Source: Luteimonas sp. JM171
Lineage (GTDB): Bacteria > Pseudomonadota > Gammaproteobacteria > Xanthomonadales > Xanthomonadaceae
Length of the DNA stretch: 64,000 nucleotides
NCBI RefSeq assembly: GCF_001717465.1
Contig: NZ_CP017074.1
Span: forward strand, 1,392,873-1,456,872
Direction of reading: 5' to 3'
Shown here: piece by piece, positions 43,795-52,619 of the stretch
Position numbering within the stretch: the first letter of the stretch is position 1
Layout: every line of letters starts with the position of its first letter
Made by a program: the position numbers and the translations under genes
The notes under the pieces: generated by a model
The model's input: the letters and a program-made list of their open reading frames with translations, nothing else
What the model was told of the DNA's origin: nothing
Database searches by the model: none

Positions 43795-45075
43795 TCAGCT
43801 CCCGGTTGCCGCCTCGGGAAAATGCTCCCGCCGGAACGTCCGCGCCCGCGCCAGCCCGCGCAGCTGGGTGGCCAGCACCGCGGCCCATGCAACCAGGAGG
43901 GCCAGGCCCGCCGGACGGACAAGCAGCGCCGGAAACAGGGCAGCGCCCGCCAGCGTCGCGCCCGCCAGCAGGTGCAGCGCAAGCACCACCCACTTGTCCC
44001 GCTGCGCCACCAGGGTGCCGACGCCTGGCACGCGGATGCCGCGCGGGCAGTCGCGGCGCAGGCCGATCCAGGCCAGGAAGCCCATGATCTCCAGCATCAT
44101 GCCGCTGACCATCATCGGCAGGCCGATGGCAATGCCCAGCGCACCCGCCAGCATCACTGAAGAGGCGGGCAGCGGCGTGGTGGTGCCGGCCAAAACGATG
44201 ACGCAGGCCGCGGCCACGGCGAGCGTGCCCATGCGCCAGGACCACACCAGGGGGCGGTTGCGGCGCGCCTGCGGGCGCAGTGGGAACCACAGCGAGGCGC
44301 CAACGAAGAGCAGCGCCGGCAGCAGCGCGGATACGACCAGCGGCGGCTGCTGGCCGCTCCAGATCCGAAGGCCCGCGCCCACGGCCAGCGAAACAATCGT
44401 CAGTGCGATCCAGCCGCCCAGCCAGCGCTCGGGCACCCGTGCCGTGCCCTGGAGCATGGGCAGGGTGACGCTGCCCACGGCCGCCATCAGGCCGACGACG
44501 GCGCCGAGCAGGCCGATGGTGGCGTGGGCGTCGGCGATCGATTCGAGCGGCAGCGGTGCTTCGCCGCGCAGGATGGCCACCAGCAGCGCGCCGGCAAGAG
44601 CGGTGAGAGCCAGGGCCGTCACCGCCATCGCCAGCCCTGAGCGCAGCACCTGCTGCGCGCCGCGAGCCAGCAGGCCGGGGAGGGCCGCGGCGGCGAAGAC
44701 CAGGATCGGCACTGCCAACAGAACGCTGGCCACCCCCAGGCCGGTGCGGTGCATGGTGGTCATGGACACCACGAACACCACCAGCCCCAGGTTGAACGAA
44801 GCGTGCAGCCACGCCGGTGAGCGGCGCAGCGGCATCGGCGCGCCCGCGGCAACAGGCAGGAACTGCAGCAGGCTGCCGAGCATGGCGTTGCCCAGCACGC
44901 CCAGGGTGAACAGGTGCACCAGCGCGATGGTGTGCGGCGACCAGCGGCTGGAAAGCGCGACCTCGCCGGACAGGAGCAGGTAGGCGCCCGCCGCCATGCC
45001 CCACGCCGGCACGCTGAGCAGCCAGCGCAGCGGCCGGGCCGGCGGCGGCGCCTGTGCAAAGTCCAGGCCGCTCAT
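43795..45075 (-). CDS. Polytopic membrane protein (haem-copper-oxidase subunit I/NnrS-like)
   Basis: A 426-residue protein with about twelve hydrophobic helices. The segment SPHTIALVHLFTLGVLGNAMLGSL and later histidines (MTTMHRTGLG, ADAHATIGLLG) recall the haem-binding helices of the oxidase subunit I/NnrS superfamily. I cannot place it in a precise subfamily. The start overlaps the stop of the DUF2249 gene by 4 nt, and DUF2249 proteins accompany nitric-oxide and denitrification genes. A role in NO or haem-dependent respiration is therefore inferred. No other denitrification gene is in view. Confidence 0.65.
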   Translation of the reverse strand: MSGLDFAQAPPPARPLRWLLSVPAWGMAAGAYLLLSGEVALSSRWSPHTIALVHLFTLGVLGNAMLGSLLQFLPVAAGAPMPLRRSPAWLHASFNLGLVVFVVSMTTMHRTGLGVASVLLAVPILVFAAAALPGLLARGAQQVLRSGLAMAVTALALTALAGALLVAILRGEAPLPLESIADAHATIGLLGAVVGLMAAVGSVTLPMLQGTARVPERWLGGWIALTIVSLAVGAGLRIWSGQQPPLVVSALLPALLFVGASLWFPLRPQARRNRPLVWSWRMGTLAVAAACVIVLAGTTTPLPASSVMLAGALGIAIGLPMMVSGMMLEIMGFLAWIGLRRDCPRGIRVPGVGTLVAQRDKWVVLALHLLAGATLAGAALFPALLVRPAGLALLVAWAAVLATQLRGLARARTFRREHFPEAATGS

Positions 45076-45317
45076 GCGGCCGCTTTCTGGATCGCGTCCT
45101 CGCGCAGGAAGATGGTGGTGCGGGCGTGGTCGCCGCTGGCGCTGGGCGTGCGCCGCCAGGCGCAGCCCTGGCTTTCCAGGATCGGCAGCAGCGGCGCCGG
45201 CCAGAACGGCGTCAGCGCCTCGATGTACTCACCCGGGCGCAGCGCCTGCACGGCGTCGAGGATGCGCTCCATGGGTTCGGGCGGCGGCAGGTGGCGAAGA
45301 TCAAGGAGGATGGGCAT
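45072..45317 (-). CDS. DUF2249 domain protein
   Basis: An 81-residue cytosolic protein opening MPILLDLRHLPPPEPMERIL, with GEYIEALTPFWPAPLLPILE and the closing RTTIFLRED, which match the DUF2249 (sulfur-carrier TusA-like fold) pattern. I set the start at ATG 45317, which has AGGAGG close upstream on the minus strand (plus-strand tcctcc is absent, but gaagatcaaGGAGGa lies near). A longer frame starting at 45389 lacks family similarity in its extra residues. It is translationally coupled to the polytopic membrane protein. Confidence 0.75.
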   Translation of the reverse strand: MPILLDLRHLPPPEPMERILDAVQALRPGEYIEALTPFWPAPLLPILESQGCAWRRTPSASGDHARTTIFLREDAIQKAAA

Positions 45318-45415
45318 GGCGAAATCCAGCTGGAACCAGACCTTCCAACCATGCCGCGCCGTCCCGCATGCGGCCATGACCTGCATCAAGCCCTTCCGGC
45401 CGGCGCCGCGGGCGC

Positions 45416-46279
45416 TCAGCCCAGCCGGCGCGCGATGTGCCGTGGCAGTCCCAGCTCCTGCCAGCCCTGCGCCTGCACGTGCTGCAGCACCTCAACCACG
45501 TCCGCGCAGGTGCGGTCGACGGCGTCGAGCAGGTCGGCGCCATTCTCCAGCCGGCCGGCGATCATCGCGGCGAACATGTCGCCCACGCCCTTGACCGGGT
45601 GCGGCACCAGCGGGTGTTCGCGGACCTCGCGCACCCCGTCGCCGACGATGGCCAGCTGGATCCGGCCCGGCGGGCACAGTTCGGGCGCGGCGCTGGTCAC
45701 CACCACCCAGCGCGTGGCGTCACCGAGCAGCGCTTCGGCCGCATCCAGGCAATCTTCCAGCGTGCGCGGGCTGCGGCCGGCCAGGTGCCCGACCTCGAAA
45801 TGGTTCGGGCACAGGCCCTCGGCCAGCGGCATCAGGTGGTCGCGCCATACCGGCAGCAGCGCGGGATCGGTGTAGATGCCGTAGTCGTGGTCGCCGATCA
45901 CCGGGTCGATCTGCACCCGCAGCGCGGGATTGACCTCCCGCATGCGCCGCAGCCATTCCGCCAGCGCGATGCCCTGCTCCGGGGACCCGAGGTAACCCAC
46001 GAGCACCCGCTTCGCGCGGGTCGCGGCCTCGCGGGCCTCCAGGTCGTCGAGCAGCCCCTTGAACCAGTCCAGCGGCAGCGGACCGCCGTGCATGGTGGGG
46101 TAATGCGGGGTGTTGCCGAACACCACCGTGGGCACCGGCGCCACCTGCAGGCCCAGCGCCAGCAGCACCGGCACCGCGATGTTGTTGCCCACGTTGCCGT
46201 AGGCCACCTGCGACTGCACCGAGACCACGTCGACGATGCGCTCGCCCACCGGTGGCGGAAGTGTCTGCGGACGGCTCAC
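45416..46279 (-). CDS. pdxY: Pyridoxal kinase PdxY
   Basis: A 287-residue ribokinase-fold kinase of the vitamin B6 salvage pathway. VVSVQSQVAYGNVGNNIAVPVL is the family start. GYLGSPEQGIAL, IDPVIGDHDYGIYTDPAL, PNHFEVGHLAGR and the anion-hole GVGDMFAAMIAGRL with the catalytic Asp (near residue 230) are all present. It overlaps the yggS-type gene upstream by 4 nt, so kinase and PLP-homeostasis protein are made together. Confidence 0.94.
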   Translation of the reverse strand: MSRPQTLPPPVGERIVDVVSVQSQVAYGNVGNNIAVPVLLALGLQVAPVPTVVFGNTPHYPTMHGGPLPLDWFKGLLDDLEAREAATRAKRVLVGYLGSPEQGIALAEWLRRMREVNPALRVQIDPVIGDHDYGIYTDPALLPVWRDHLMPLAEGLCPNHFEVGHLAGRSPRTLEDCLDAAEALLGDATRWVVVTSAAPELCPPGRIQLAIVGDGVREVREHPLVPHPVKGVGDMFAAMIAGRLENGADLLDAVDRTCADVVEVLQHVQAQGWQELGLPRHIARRLG

Positions 46280-47031
46280 GCGCCGCTCTTCCCGCCGGCG
46301 AAGCCCGGCCAGTAGTCGCTGTCGGCCGTCGGCCGGGCGCCGAAGATTGCGGTGCCCACGCGCACGGTGGTGGCGCCTTCCTCGATCGCCATCTCGAAGT
46401 CGCCGGACATGCCCATCGACAGCTCGTCCATCCCGATCCCGTCGGGCGCTTCCTGGCGCAGCCGGTCGCGCAGTTCGCGCAGGCGCACGAAGCAGGGGCG
46501 CACCAGCGATTCGTCCTTCGAGAACATCGCCAGCGTCATCAGCCCGCGCACGCGCAGTGACGGGTAGGCCGGCAGCGTGCGCACGAAATCCACCACTTCA
46601 TCCGGCGGCAGGCCGAACTTGCTCTCCTCGCCGGAAGTGTTGACCTGCACCAGCACGTCGATCCCCCGGCCCTCCATCTGCAGGCGCCGGTCCAGGGTCT
46701 CGGCCAGGCGGGTGGTGTGCAGGGCCTGGAACTCGCTGATGAAGCGCGCGGCGTGCTTGGCCTTGTTGCCTTGCAGGTGGCCGATGAGCACCCAGCGCAG
46801 GTCATCCAGGTCCGCCATGGCCTCGGACTTGGACTGTGCCTCCTGCACCTTGTTCTCGCCCAGTTCGCGGATGCCCAGCGCGTAGGCGGCGCGCAGGCGG
46901 GCTTCGTCGACGGTCTTGCTGACCGGCAGCAGGCGCACTTCGGAGGGGTCGCGGCCGGCGCGCTGGCAGGCGGCCGCAATGCGGGCCCGGATCGCTTCGA
47001 AATTGGCCCTGAGGGAGTCGATCTGTGACAT
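46276..47031 (-). CDS. yggS: YggS family pyridoxal-phosphate homeostasis protein
   Basis: A 251-residue PLP-binding protein of the alanine-racemase fold. The PLP lysine is in [18 protein letters not shown] (near residue 38), followed by [56 protein letters not shown] and the closing [28 protein letters not shown] pattern (partly quoted). It keeps free PLP balanced. The C-terminal extension after FGARP is slightly long. It is first gene of the pair with pdxY. Confidence 0.94.
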   Translation of the reverse strand: MSQIDSLRANFEAIRARIAAACQRAGRDPSEVRLLPVSKTVDEARLRAAYALGIRELGENKVQEAQSKSEAMADLDDLRWVLIGHLQGNKAKHAARFISEFQALHTTRLAETLDRRLQMEGRGIDVLVQVNTSGEESKFGLPPDEVVDFVRTLPAYPSLRVRGLMTLAMFSKDESLVRPCFVRLRELRDRLRQEAPDGIGMDELSMGMSGDFEMAIEEGATTVRVGTAIFGARPTADSDYWPGFAGGKSGA

Positions 47032-47147
47032 GGGGCCAGTTTAACCGGCCACCCGTGCAGGGAGCGCCAGCCGGGCCGCCAGGAACGTGTGGCTGCCTTG
47101 ACGCCGCCCCGTGCACACTGCGCGGACCTGACTTGCGGAGCGTCTCC

Positions 47148-48074
47148 ATGGCCGGTGCCAGCCTGCTCACCCTGCTCGACGATATCGCCACGATCCTCGA
47201 CGACGTCTCCATCCTGACCAAGGCGGCCACGAAGAAGACCGCGGGCGTGCTTGGCGACGACCTGGCGCTCAACGCGCAGCAGGTGACCGGGGTGCGGGCA
47301 GAGCGCGAGCTGCCGGTGGTGTGGGCGGTGGCCAAGGGGTCGCTGCTCAACAAGGCGATCCTGGTGCCCGCGGCGCTGGCGATCAGCCTGTGGATCCCGT
47401 GGTTGATCACGCCGCTGATGATGCTGGGCGGCGCCTTCCTGTGCTTCGAGGGGGCGGAGAAGCTGGCCCACCGGTTCCTGCATCCCAGGGAGACGGCCGA
47501 GCGCAAGGCGCAGCACGCGGCCCACAACGCCGATCCCACGGTGGACCGGGTGGCGGCGGAAAAAGAGAAGATCCGCGCCGCGATCCGGACCGACTTCATC
47601 CTCTCGGCGGAGATCATCGTGCTGTCGCTGGGGGTGATTTCCGAGGCGCCGCTGATGCAGCAGTCGATCACGCTGGTGGCGATCGCGCTGGGGATCACGG
47701 TGTTCGTGTACGGGCTGGTGGCGGGGATCGTGAAACTGGACGATTTCGGGATGTGGCTGTGCGAGCGGGGCGAGGGCGTCCAATCGATGGTGGGCGGCTG
47801 GATCCTGACGGCGGCGCCGTGGCTGATGAAGACGCTGACGGTGGTGGGGACGGCGGCGATGTTCCTGGTGGGCGGGGGGATCTTCGTGCACGGGATTCCG
47901 GCGCTGCATGCGCTGGTGGTGGGGATGTCGCCGGGGGGTGCGCCGGGGGTGGTGGTGGAGATGGTGGCGAACGGGGTGGTGGGGATTTTTGTGGGGGTGG
48001 TGGTGCTGGGGGTGGTGGAGGGGTTCAACCGGGTGCGGAAGAGGCGCGCCGGGGCGGGTGTCACGGCCGCGTAG
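47148..48074 (+). CDS. DUF808 family inner-membrane protein (YedI-like)
   Basis: A 308-residue protein opening [20 protein letters not shown], which is diagnostic of DUF808, followed by [20 protein letters not shown] and [17 protein letters not shown]. Seven or so hydrophobic helices follow, the last ones ([21 protein letters not shown]) very rich in Gly/Val. Function unknown. The start ATG 47148 is supported by family length. Codon use near the 3' end becomes extremely G-rich, and a family A repeat begins 58 nt after the stop. Confidence 0.9.
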   Translation: MAGASLLTLLDDIATILDDVSILTKAATKKTAGVLGDDLALNAQQVTGVRAERELPVVWAVAKGSLLNKAILVPAALAISLWIPWLITPLMMLGGAFLCFEGAEKLAHRFLHPRETAERKAQHAAHNADPTVDRVAAEKEKIRAAIRTDFILSAEIIVLSLGVISEAPLMQQSITLVAIALGITVFVYGLVAGIVKLDDFGMWLCERGEGVQSMVGGWILTAAPWLMKTLTVVGTAAMFLVGGGIFVHGIPALHALVVGMSPGGAPGVVVEMVANGVVGIFVGVVVLGVVEGFNRVRKRRAGAGVTAA

Positions 48075-48132
48075 CGGGTTTGTTGGGTGCTGCTGATGGG
48101 CGTGTTTGAAGCGGGGTGGCGTGATCGGTGAC

Positions 48133-48263
48133 GCGGTGATGTGAGGGGCCCCGCCGTGGCCGGGAGGCCTTTTCGCTTCATGTCCCCCGGCCTGCGCTTC
48201 GCTCCGGCCTCCTCCTTTACTTACGCGAAAAGGCCTCCCGGCCACGGCGGGGCTCGGCTCCGG
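48133..48263. repeat. Hairpin repeat, family A, copy 2 (131 bp)
   Basis: The arms 48149-48176 and 48225-48252 are perfectly complementary over 28 bp (left arm begins CCCCGCCGTGGCC). The 48-bp core (48177-48224) differs from copy 1 at a few positions only. The outer ends match copy 1 and the unit has the same total length. It follows the DUF808 gene. Confidence 0.92.
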
Positions 48264-48405
48264 AGAGGGTGCGGCGTCGCTTCGCTCGCCGCTCGGCTCG
48301 TGCGGATGCTGCGAAAGCTGGAGCGCCGGGCGGGGGTGTATTCCAAGTCCGCAGGTCGGCCCTAGGTGGCCGACGCGGAGAAACCGCGACGACATCTGGA
48401 GTGCC
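48264..48405. other. Gene-free spacer with degenerate repeat pieces
   Basis: Between copies 2 and 3. GGAGCGCCGGGCGGGGGTGT (about 48321-48340) resembles the left-arm region of copy 3 (GGAGTGCCGGGTGGGGGTGC, about 48397-48416), and GTCGGCC/GGCCGAC forms a hairpin at about 48354-48373. It may be the remnant of another repeat copy. No gene is visible from 48075 to 48574. Confidence 0.5.
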
Positions 48406-48495
48406 GGGTGGGGGTGCCCTCCGGTCGTAAGTAAAGGAGGAGGCCGGAGCGCAGCGGAGGCCGGGGGACATGGAGACTGGAGGGCACCCCCGCCC
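48406..48495. repeat. Hairpin repeat, family A, copy 3 (inverted, different arms)
   Basis: The core 48427-48474 is the reverse complement of the family A core, again exactly 48 bp, with one mismatch to copy 1. The arms, 48406-48426 and 48475-48495, are complementary to each other (21 bp, two mismatches; GGGGGTGCCCTCC inside) but unrelated to the arms of copies 1 and 2. Confidence 0.9.
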
Positions 48496-48574
48496 AGTGC
48501 CTGGCGCTGTATCAGTGGGCTCGTTTGCCGGATGGGGTCGTACACTCCGGCATGGTTTATCGGGAGTGGTGCTG

Positions 48575-50146
48575 ATGTCGGGAGCGGTCTGGTCCAGGCG
48601 GGAGGTGTTGGCGGCGATGGGGGCGGGTGCGGCGATGGCGGCGGTGCCGGGTGGTGCGCGCGCCGGGGAGCCGGCCGGCCTGCTGCAGATCCGCGATGTC
48701 CGGGTGGTTGACGGGACGGGGGCGCCGGCGCGGCATGCGGATGTGCTGGTGGGGGATGGGCGGATCCTGCAGGTCGGGCGGATCAATCGGCGGGCGGCGC
48801 ACGGGGCGCGGGTGGTGGAGGGCGGCGGGCGGGTGCTGGCGCCCGGGTTCATCGACCTGCATGTGCACGGGAACCCGCTGGAGGATTCGTACGAGCCGTT
48901 CCTGGCGATGGGAGTAACGACGGTGGTGATGGGCCAGGACGGAAGCAGCCCCGGCACCGGCGAGGACGGCAGGCGGCGGCTGCCGCAGTGGATGGACGCG
49001 GTTACGCGCAAGGGGCCGGACATCAACGTGGCGACCTGTTCGGGCCACGGCACGCTGCGGCGGCAGGCGGGCATTGATGACGGGACGCGGGAGCCTTCGC
49101 AGGCGGACATCGCGCGCATGGTGGCGCTGCTGGAGGAGGACCTGGCGGCGGGTTCGTTCGGGACTTCCACGGGCCTGGAGTACGTGCCGGGGATGTACGC
49201 GCGGCAGGCGGAGATCGCCGCGCTGGGGCAGGCAGTGGCGCGCTTTGGCGGGGTGGCGATGAGCCACATGCGCTCGGAGGACGATGACCGGGTGGAGGCG
49301 TCGATCCGCGAGCACGTTGAGGCGAGCCGTCCCGCGCGTACGCACGTGTCGCATCTGAAGGTGGTGTACGGGGAAGGCGCGGAGCGCGCGGAACGGCTGC
49401 TGCAGGCGCTGGACGGTTACCGGGCCGCGGGCGTCGAACTCACCGCGGACGCGTATCCCTACATGGCCAGCTACACCGGGGTGGGCATCCTGTTCCCGGA
49501 GTGGGCCATGCCGCCGACCGACTACGACCAGGTGCTGGCCACGCGCCGTGATGAGCTGCGGGCGGCGCTGGAGGCGCGGATGATCCGCCGCGGCGGGCCG
49601 GGCGCGCTGCTGTTCGGCACCGGGCCGCACGTGGGCAAGACCCTGGCGCAGGTGGCGGAAGCGGCGGGCAAGCCGTTCCCGGACCTGCTGCTGGAGATCG
49701 GCCCGCGCGGCGGGATGGCCGCCCACTTCGTGATGGACGCGGCGCTGCAGGGCCGGCTGATGGTGGATCCGCACGTGGCGATCGCCAGCGACGGCTCGCC
49801 CGGCGGCAGCCATCCGCGCGGGGCCGGCACGTTCGCCAAGTGGATCGCGGAGTACGCGGTGCGCGATGGCGCGGTCACGCTGGAAGAGGCGGTCCGCAAG
49901 GTCACCTCGCTGCCGGCGTCGATCCTGCGCCTGCCCGATCGCGGCGTGCTGCGCGAGGGCGCCATCGCCGACCTGGTGCTGTTTGATCCGTCGCGGGTAC
50001 GTGCAAACGCGGACTACGTGGATCCGACCGCGCATGCGGAAGGCTTCGACCTGGTGCTGGTGAACGGCATCCCCGCATTCGAAGACGGCGAACGGATCGC
50101 CGCGGCGGGCGCGATGCTGCGCCACGTGCCGCCGCGGCGTCGATAG
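48575..50146 (+). CDS. Tat-exported N-acyl-D-amino-acid deacylase (D-aminoacylase family amidohydrolase)
   Basis: A 523-residue amidohydrolase. The N-terminus has a twin-arginine signal, SRREVLAAMGAGAAMAAVPG, so export of the folded metalloenzyme is expected. The metal-binding motif is APGFIDLHVHGNPLEDS (near residue 95). Further motifs are FGTSTGLEYVPGMYA, THVSHLKVVYG (metal ligands) and HVAIASDGSPGGSHPRG with the catalytic Asp. The closing LRLPDRGVLREGAIADLVLFDP is typical of the family. It would hydrolyse N-acyl-D-amino acids or dihydro-type amides in the periplasm. The ATG at 48575 follows GGGAG; a -10-like TACACT lies at about 48551. Confidence 0.9.
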   Translation: MSGAVWSRREVLAAMGAGAAMAAVPGGARAGEPAGLLQIRDVRVVDGTGAPARHADVLVGDGRILQVGRINRRAAHGARVVEGGGRVLAPGFIDLHVHGNPLEDSYEPFLAMGVTTVVMGQDGSSPGTGEDGRRRLPQWMDAVTRKGPDINVATCSGHGTLRRQAGIDDGTREPSQADIARMVALLEEDLAAGSFGTSTGLEYVPGMYARQAEIAALGQAVARFGGVAMSHMRSEDDDRVEASIREHVEASRPARTHVSHLKVVYGEGAERAERLLQALDGYRAAGVELTADAYPYMASYTGVGILFPEWAMPPTDYDQVLATRRDELRAALEARMIRRGGPGALLFGTGPHVGKTLAQVAEAAGKPFPDLLLEIGPRGGMAAHFVMDAALQGRLMVDPHVAIASDGSPGGSHPRGAGTFAKWIAEYAVRDGAVTLEEAVRKVTSLPASILRLPDRGVLREGAIADLVLFDPSRVRANADYVDPTAHAEGFDLVLVNGIPAFEDGERIAAAGAMLRHVPPRRR

Positions 50147-50156
50147 GGCCGAGTCG

Positions 50157-51344
50157 ATGCGCAGCGGGCATTATGAGGTCGCCGTCATCGGCGGCGGCGC
50201 CGCCGGATTGATGTGCGCCATGGTGGCAGCGGGGCGCGGGCGGCGGGTGCTCGTGCTCGAGCGCGCCAACCGGGTGGGCAAGAAGATCCTGATGTCCGGC
50301 GGCGGGCGCTGCAATTTCACCAATACCGGCACCGGGCCGGAGAACTACATTTCGGCCAACCCGCACTTCTGCAAGTCGGCGCTGGCGCGCTACACGCCCT
50401 GGCACTTCCTGGAGATGGTCGAGCGCCACCGCATCGCCTGGCACGAGAAGGAGCTGGGGCAGCTGTTCTGCGACGAGTCTTCCAAGCTCATCGTCCGGAT
50501 GCTGCTCGACGAGTGCGCCAAGGTGGGCGTGCGCATCGAGACGGAGTGCGACATCAGCGCGGTGGCCGTGGGCGACGACGGACGCTTCCGCATCGACAGC
50601 CGGCTGGGCCGCACGACGGCGGACAGGCTGGTGGTGGCCAGCGGCGGCCTGTCGATCCCGAGCATGGGCGCCAGCGGCTTCGGCTATGAGCTGGCGCGCC
50701 AGTTCGGCCACGGGGTGCTGCCCACCCGCGCCGGCCTGGTGCCGCTGACCCTCAGCGGCAAGCACCTTGAACGCCTGGACGGCCTGAGCGGCGTGTCGCT
50801 GCCGGTGGAAGCCAGCGCCGGCGGGGCCGCCTTCCGCAATGCCATGCTCGTGACCCATCGCGGCCTGAGCGGGCCGGCGATCCTGCAGGTGTCCTCCTAC
50901 TGGCAGCCGGGAGACGGGCTGCGGCTCGACCTGCTGCCCGGGCAGGACGCGCTGGGGCTGTTGCAGCGCTGGCAGCGCGAGCGCCCGGACGCTGAACTGA
51001 AGACCCTGCTGTCGGAGGCGCTGCCGCGGCGGTTTGCCCAGCGCCTGTGCGAGCACTGGCTGCCCAGCCGGCCGATGAAGCAGTACACCAGCCCGCAGCT
51101 GCGGGAGATGGCCGCAACACTGGGCGCATGGCCGATCGTGGCCAGCGGCACCGAGGGCTACCGGACCGCGGAGGTCACGCTGGGCGGCGTCGACACCGAC
51201 GGCGTTTCGTCCTCCACGTTCGAGTCGCGGCTGCTGCCGGGGCTGCATTTCATCGGCGAGGTGCTGGATGTCACCGGCTGGCTGGGCGGCTACAACTTCC
51301 AGTGGGCCTGGGCCTCGGGCCACGCCGCCGGGCAGGCGGTGTAA
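50157..51344 (+). CDS. HI0933-family FAD oxidoreductase (BaiN-like)
   Basis: A 395-residue flavoprotein. The FAD motif is VAVIGGGAAGLMCAMVAAGRG-like at the N-terminus, then the family signature ERANRVGKKILMSGGGRCNF (near residue 36), DRLVVASGGLSIPSMGASGFGY and the C-terminal GLHFIGEVLDVTGWLGGYN. Family members are of uncertain function; BaiN acts in bile-acid dehydroxylation in gut bacteria, which is unlikely to apply here. It begins 10 nt after the deacylase stop, so the two may be co-transcribed. Confidence 0.9.
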   Translation: MRSGHYEVAVIGGGAAGLMCAMVAAGRGRRVLVLERANRVGKKILMSGGGRCNFTNTGTGPENYISANPHFCKSALARYTPWHFLEMVERHRIAWHEKELGQLFCDESSKLIVRMLLDECAKVGVRIETECDISAVAVGDDGRFRIDSRLGRTTADRLVVASGGLSIPSMGASGFGYELARQFGHGVLPTRAGLVPLTLSGKHLERLDGLSGVSLPVEASAGGAAFRNAMLVTHRGLSGPAILQVSSYWQPGDGLRLDLLPGQDALGLLQRWQRERPDAELKTLLSEALPRRFAQRLCEHWLPSRPMKQYTSPQLREMAATLGAWPIVASGTEGYRTAEVTLGGVDTDGVSSSTFESRLLPGLHFIGEVLDVTGWLGGYNFQWAWASGHAAGQAV

Positions 51345-51374
51345 CCTGCGGCGTCGTTTTCCACGGAGCCCGCC

Positions 51375-51827
51375 ATGTCGATTGCCGCCGCCGTCCGCTC
51401 ATCCACCCTCTGCCTGATCGCCGCGCTGCTGTTCGCCGGCTGCGCCGATCCGGGGCCGCCACCGGGCGGCAGCGTGGCGGAGCTGGAGCGGATCGACATC
51501 AAGCAGGGCCAGGGCGAGATCGCCCAGGCCGGCGACGAGGTGGTGGTGCACTACAGCGGCTGGATCTACGACGAGCGCGAACCCGACCTGCGCGGCGAGC
51601 CGTTTGACAGTTCCCGCGAGCGCGGCGAGCCGTTCGCCTTCCCGCTCGGCGCGGGCCGCGTGATCGCGGGCTGGGACCAGGGCGTGACCGGCATGCGCGA
51701 GGGCGGGCGCCGCGAGCTGCGGATCCCGGCCGAAATGGCCTACGGCCGCCGTGGCGCGGGCGGCGTGATCCCGCCCAATGCCTCGCTGGTGTTCGACGTG
51801 GAGCTGCTGGAAGTCCACAAGCAGTAG
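51375..51827 (+). CDS. FKBP-type peptidyl-prolyl isomerase lipoprotein
   Basis: A 150-residue protein with a lipoprotein signal (LIAALLFAGCADPG, lipobox FAGC) and one FKBP domain: EVVVHYSGWIYDE, FDSSRERGEPFAFPLGAGRV, AGWDQGVTGMREGGRRELRI, PAEMAYGRRG, IPPNASLVFDVELLEV. The aromatic and Asp residues lining the rotamase pocket are conserved. It should assist folding in the periplasm. Confidence 0.93.
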   Translation: MSIAAAVRSSTLCLIAALLFAGCADPGPPPGGSVAELERIDIKQGQGEIAQAGDEVVVHYSGWIYDEREPDLRGEPFDSSRERGEPFAFPLGAGRVIAGWDQGVTGMREGGRRELRIPAEMAYGRRGAGGVIPPNASLVFDVELLEVHKQ

Positions 51828-51883
51828 CCGCCCCGGGCGACGCGTATGCCGCGGCTTCACCGCCGCGCTGGCAGGCTGGGCCC

Positions 51884-52201
51884 ATGAGCTACGTCCGCGA
51901 ATACGCCGCGTCCGCGCCCGAGCGCTCCGCCATCGATGCGTCTGAAGGCATCGTGGTGCTGGAATTCGGGACCGGCTGGTGCGGCCACTGCCGCGCCGCG
52001 CAGCCGGCCCTGCAGAAGGCGCTGGCCGGCCGCGACGGCGTGCGGCACATCAAGGTCGAGGACGGGCGCGGCCGGCCGCTGGGGCGGTCGTTCGGGGTGA
52101 AGCTCTGGCCGACCCTGGTGGTGCTGCGCGACGGCGAGGAAGTCGCGCGGCTGGTGCGGCCGGCGGACGAAGAGATCCAGCGCACGCTGGGATCACTGTG
52201 A
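51884..52201 (+). CDS. Thioredoxin-like protein
   Basis: A 105-residue thioredoxin fold with active site WCGHC (near residue 30, in EFGTGWCGHCRAAQPAL) and a trailing SFGVKLWPTLVVLRDGEEV, including the cis-Pro. The CGHC dipeptide is the protein-disulfide-isomerase type and more oxidising than the CGPC of Trx1. No signal peptide, so cytosolic. It lies in a run of small plus-strand genes. Confidence 0.9.
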   Translation: MSYVREYAASAPERSAIDASEGIVVLEFGTGWCGHCRAAQPALQKALAGRDGVRHIKVEDGRGRPLGRSFGVKLWPTLVVLRDGEEVARLVRPADEEIQRTLGSL

Positions 52202-52226
52202 AGCCTGCAGAGGAGACGCGGACGAA

Positions 52227-52619
52227 ATGAGAGTTCCCAAGGGTACGCTGGTCATCGTCGCCGACGGCGGCGGCGCGCGGGTGCTGCGCAACGTCGGCGC
52301 CGCATTTGAACCGGAACTGGTGCAGGAAAAGGTGCTGACACCGCAGGACCTCAATGACGACGGGCCTGCCGGCTCGATCCCCCCCGAAACCCGCGGCGAG
52401 GAGATCGACGAGGCCACTTTCGCCAAGCAGCTGGCGCAGTGGATCAACCGGCAGGCGCTCAGCGACGGGTTCGATGGCCTGGTGCTGATGGCCGACCCCG
52501 AGACCCTGGGCCAGATCCGTCCCAGCCTTCACAAGAGCGTGCACGACCGCCTGATCGGCGAGGTGGCCAAGACCCTGACCAACGCCCCGTTGGGCGACAT
52601 CGTCAGGGCGCTGGGCTGA
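52227..52619 (+). CDS. Host attachment family protein (PF10116-type)
   Basis: A 130-residue cytosolic protein: KGTLVIVADGGGARVLRNVG at the start and LVLMADPETLGQIRPSLHKSVHDRLIGEVAKTLTN-like C-terminus match the family annotated as required for attachment to host cells. The fold resembles eRF1/baeRF domains. The name reflects an Agrobacterium phenotype, and the role here is unknown. Its 3' end overlaps the convergent GGDEF gene by 17 nt. Confidence 0.82.
   Translation: MRVPKGTLVIVADGGGARVLRNVGAAFEPELVQEKVLTPQDLNDDGPAGSIPPETRGEEIDEATFAKQLAQWINRQALSDGFDGLVLMADPETLGQIRPSLHKSVHDRLIGEVAKTLTNAPLGDIVRALG

Noticed and set aside
48141..48365. 74-codon frame within repeat copy 2
   Set aside because: It is the translated repeat, and similar frames appear in every copy on both strands.
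17409..48495. Family A repeats as a CRISPR array or insertion sequence
   Set aside because: Copies 1 and 2 are 30 kb apart, there are no spacers of constant length, no cas genes, no transposase and no target duplications that I can see.
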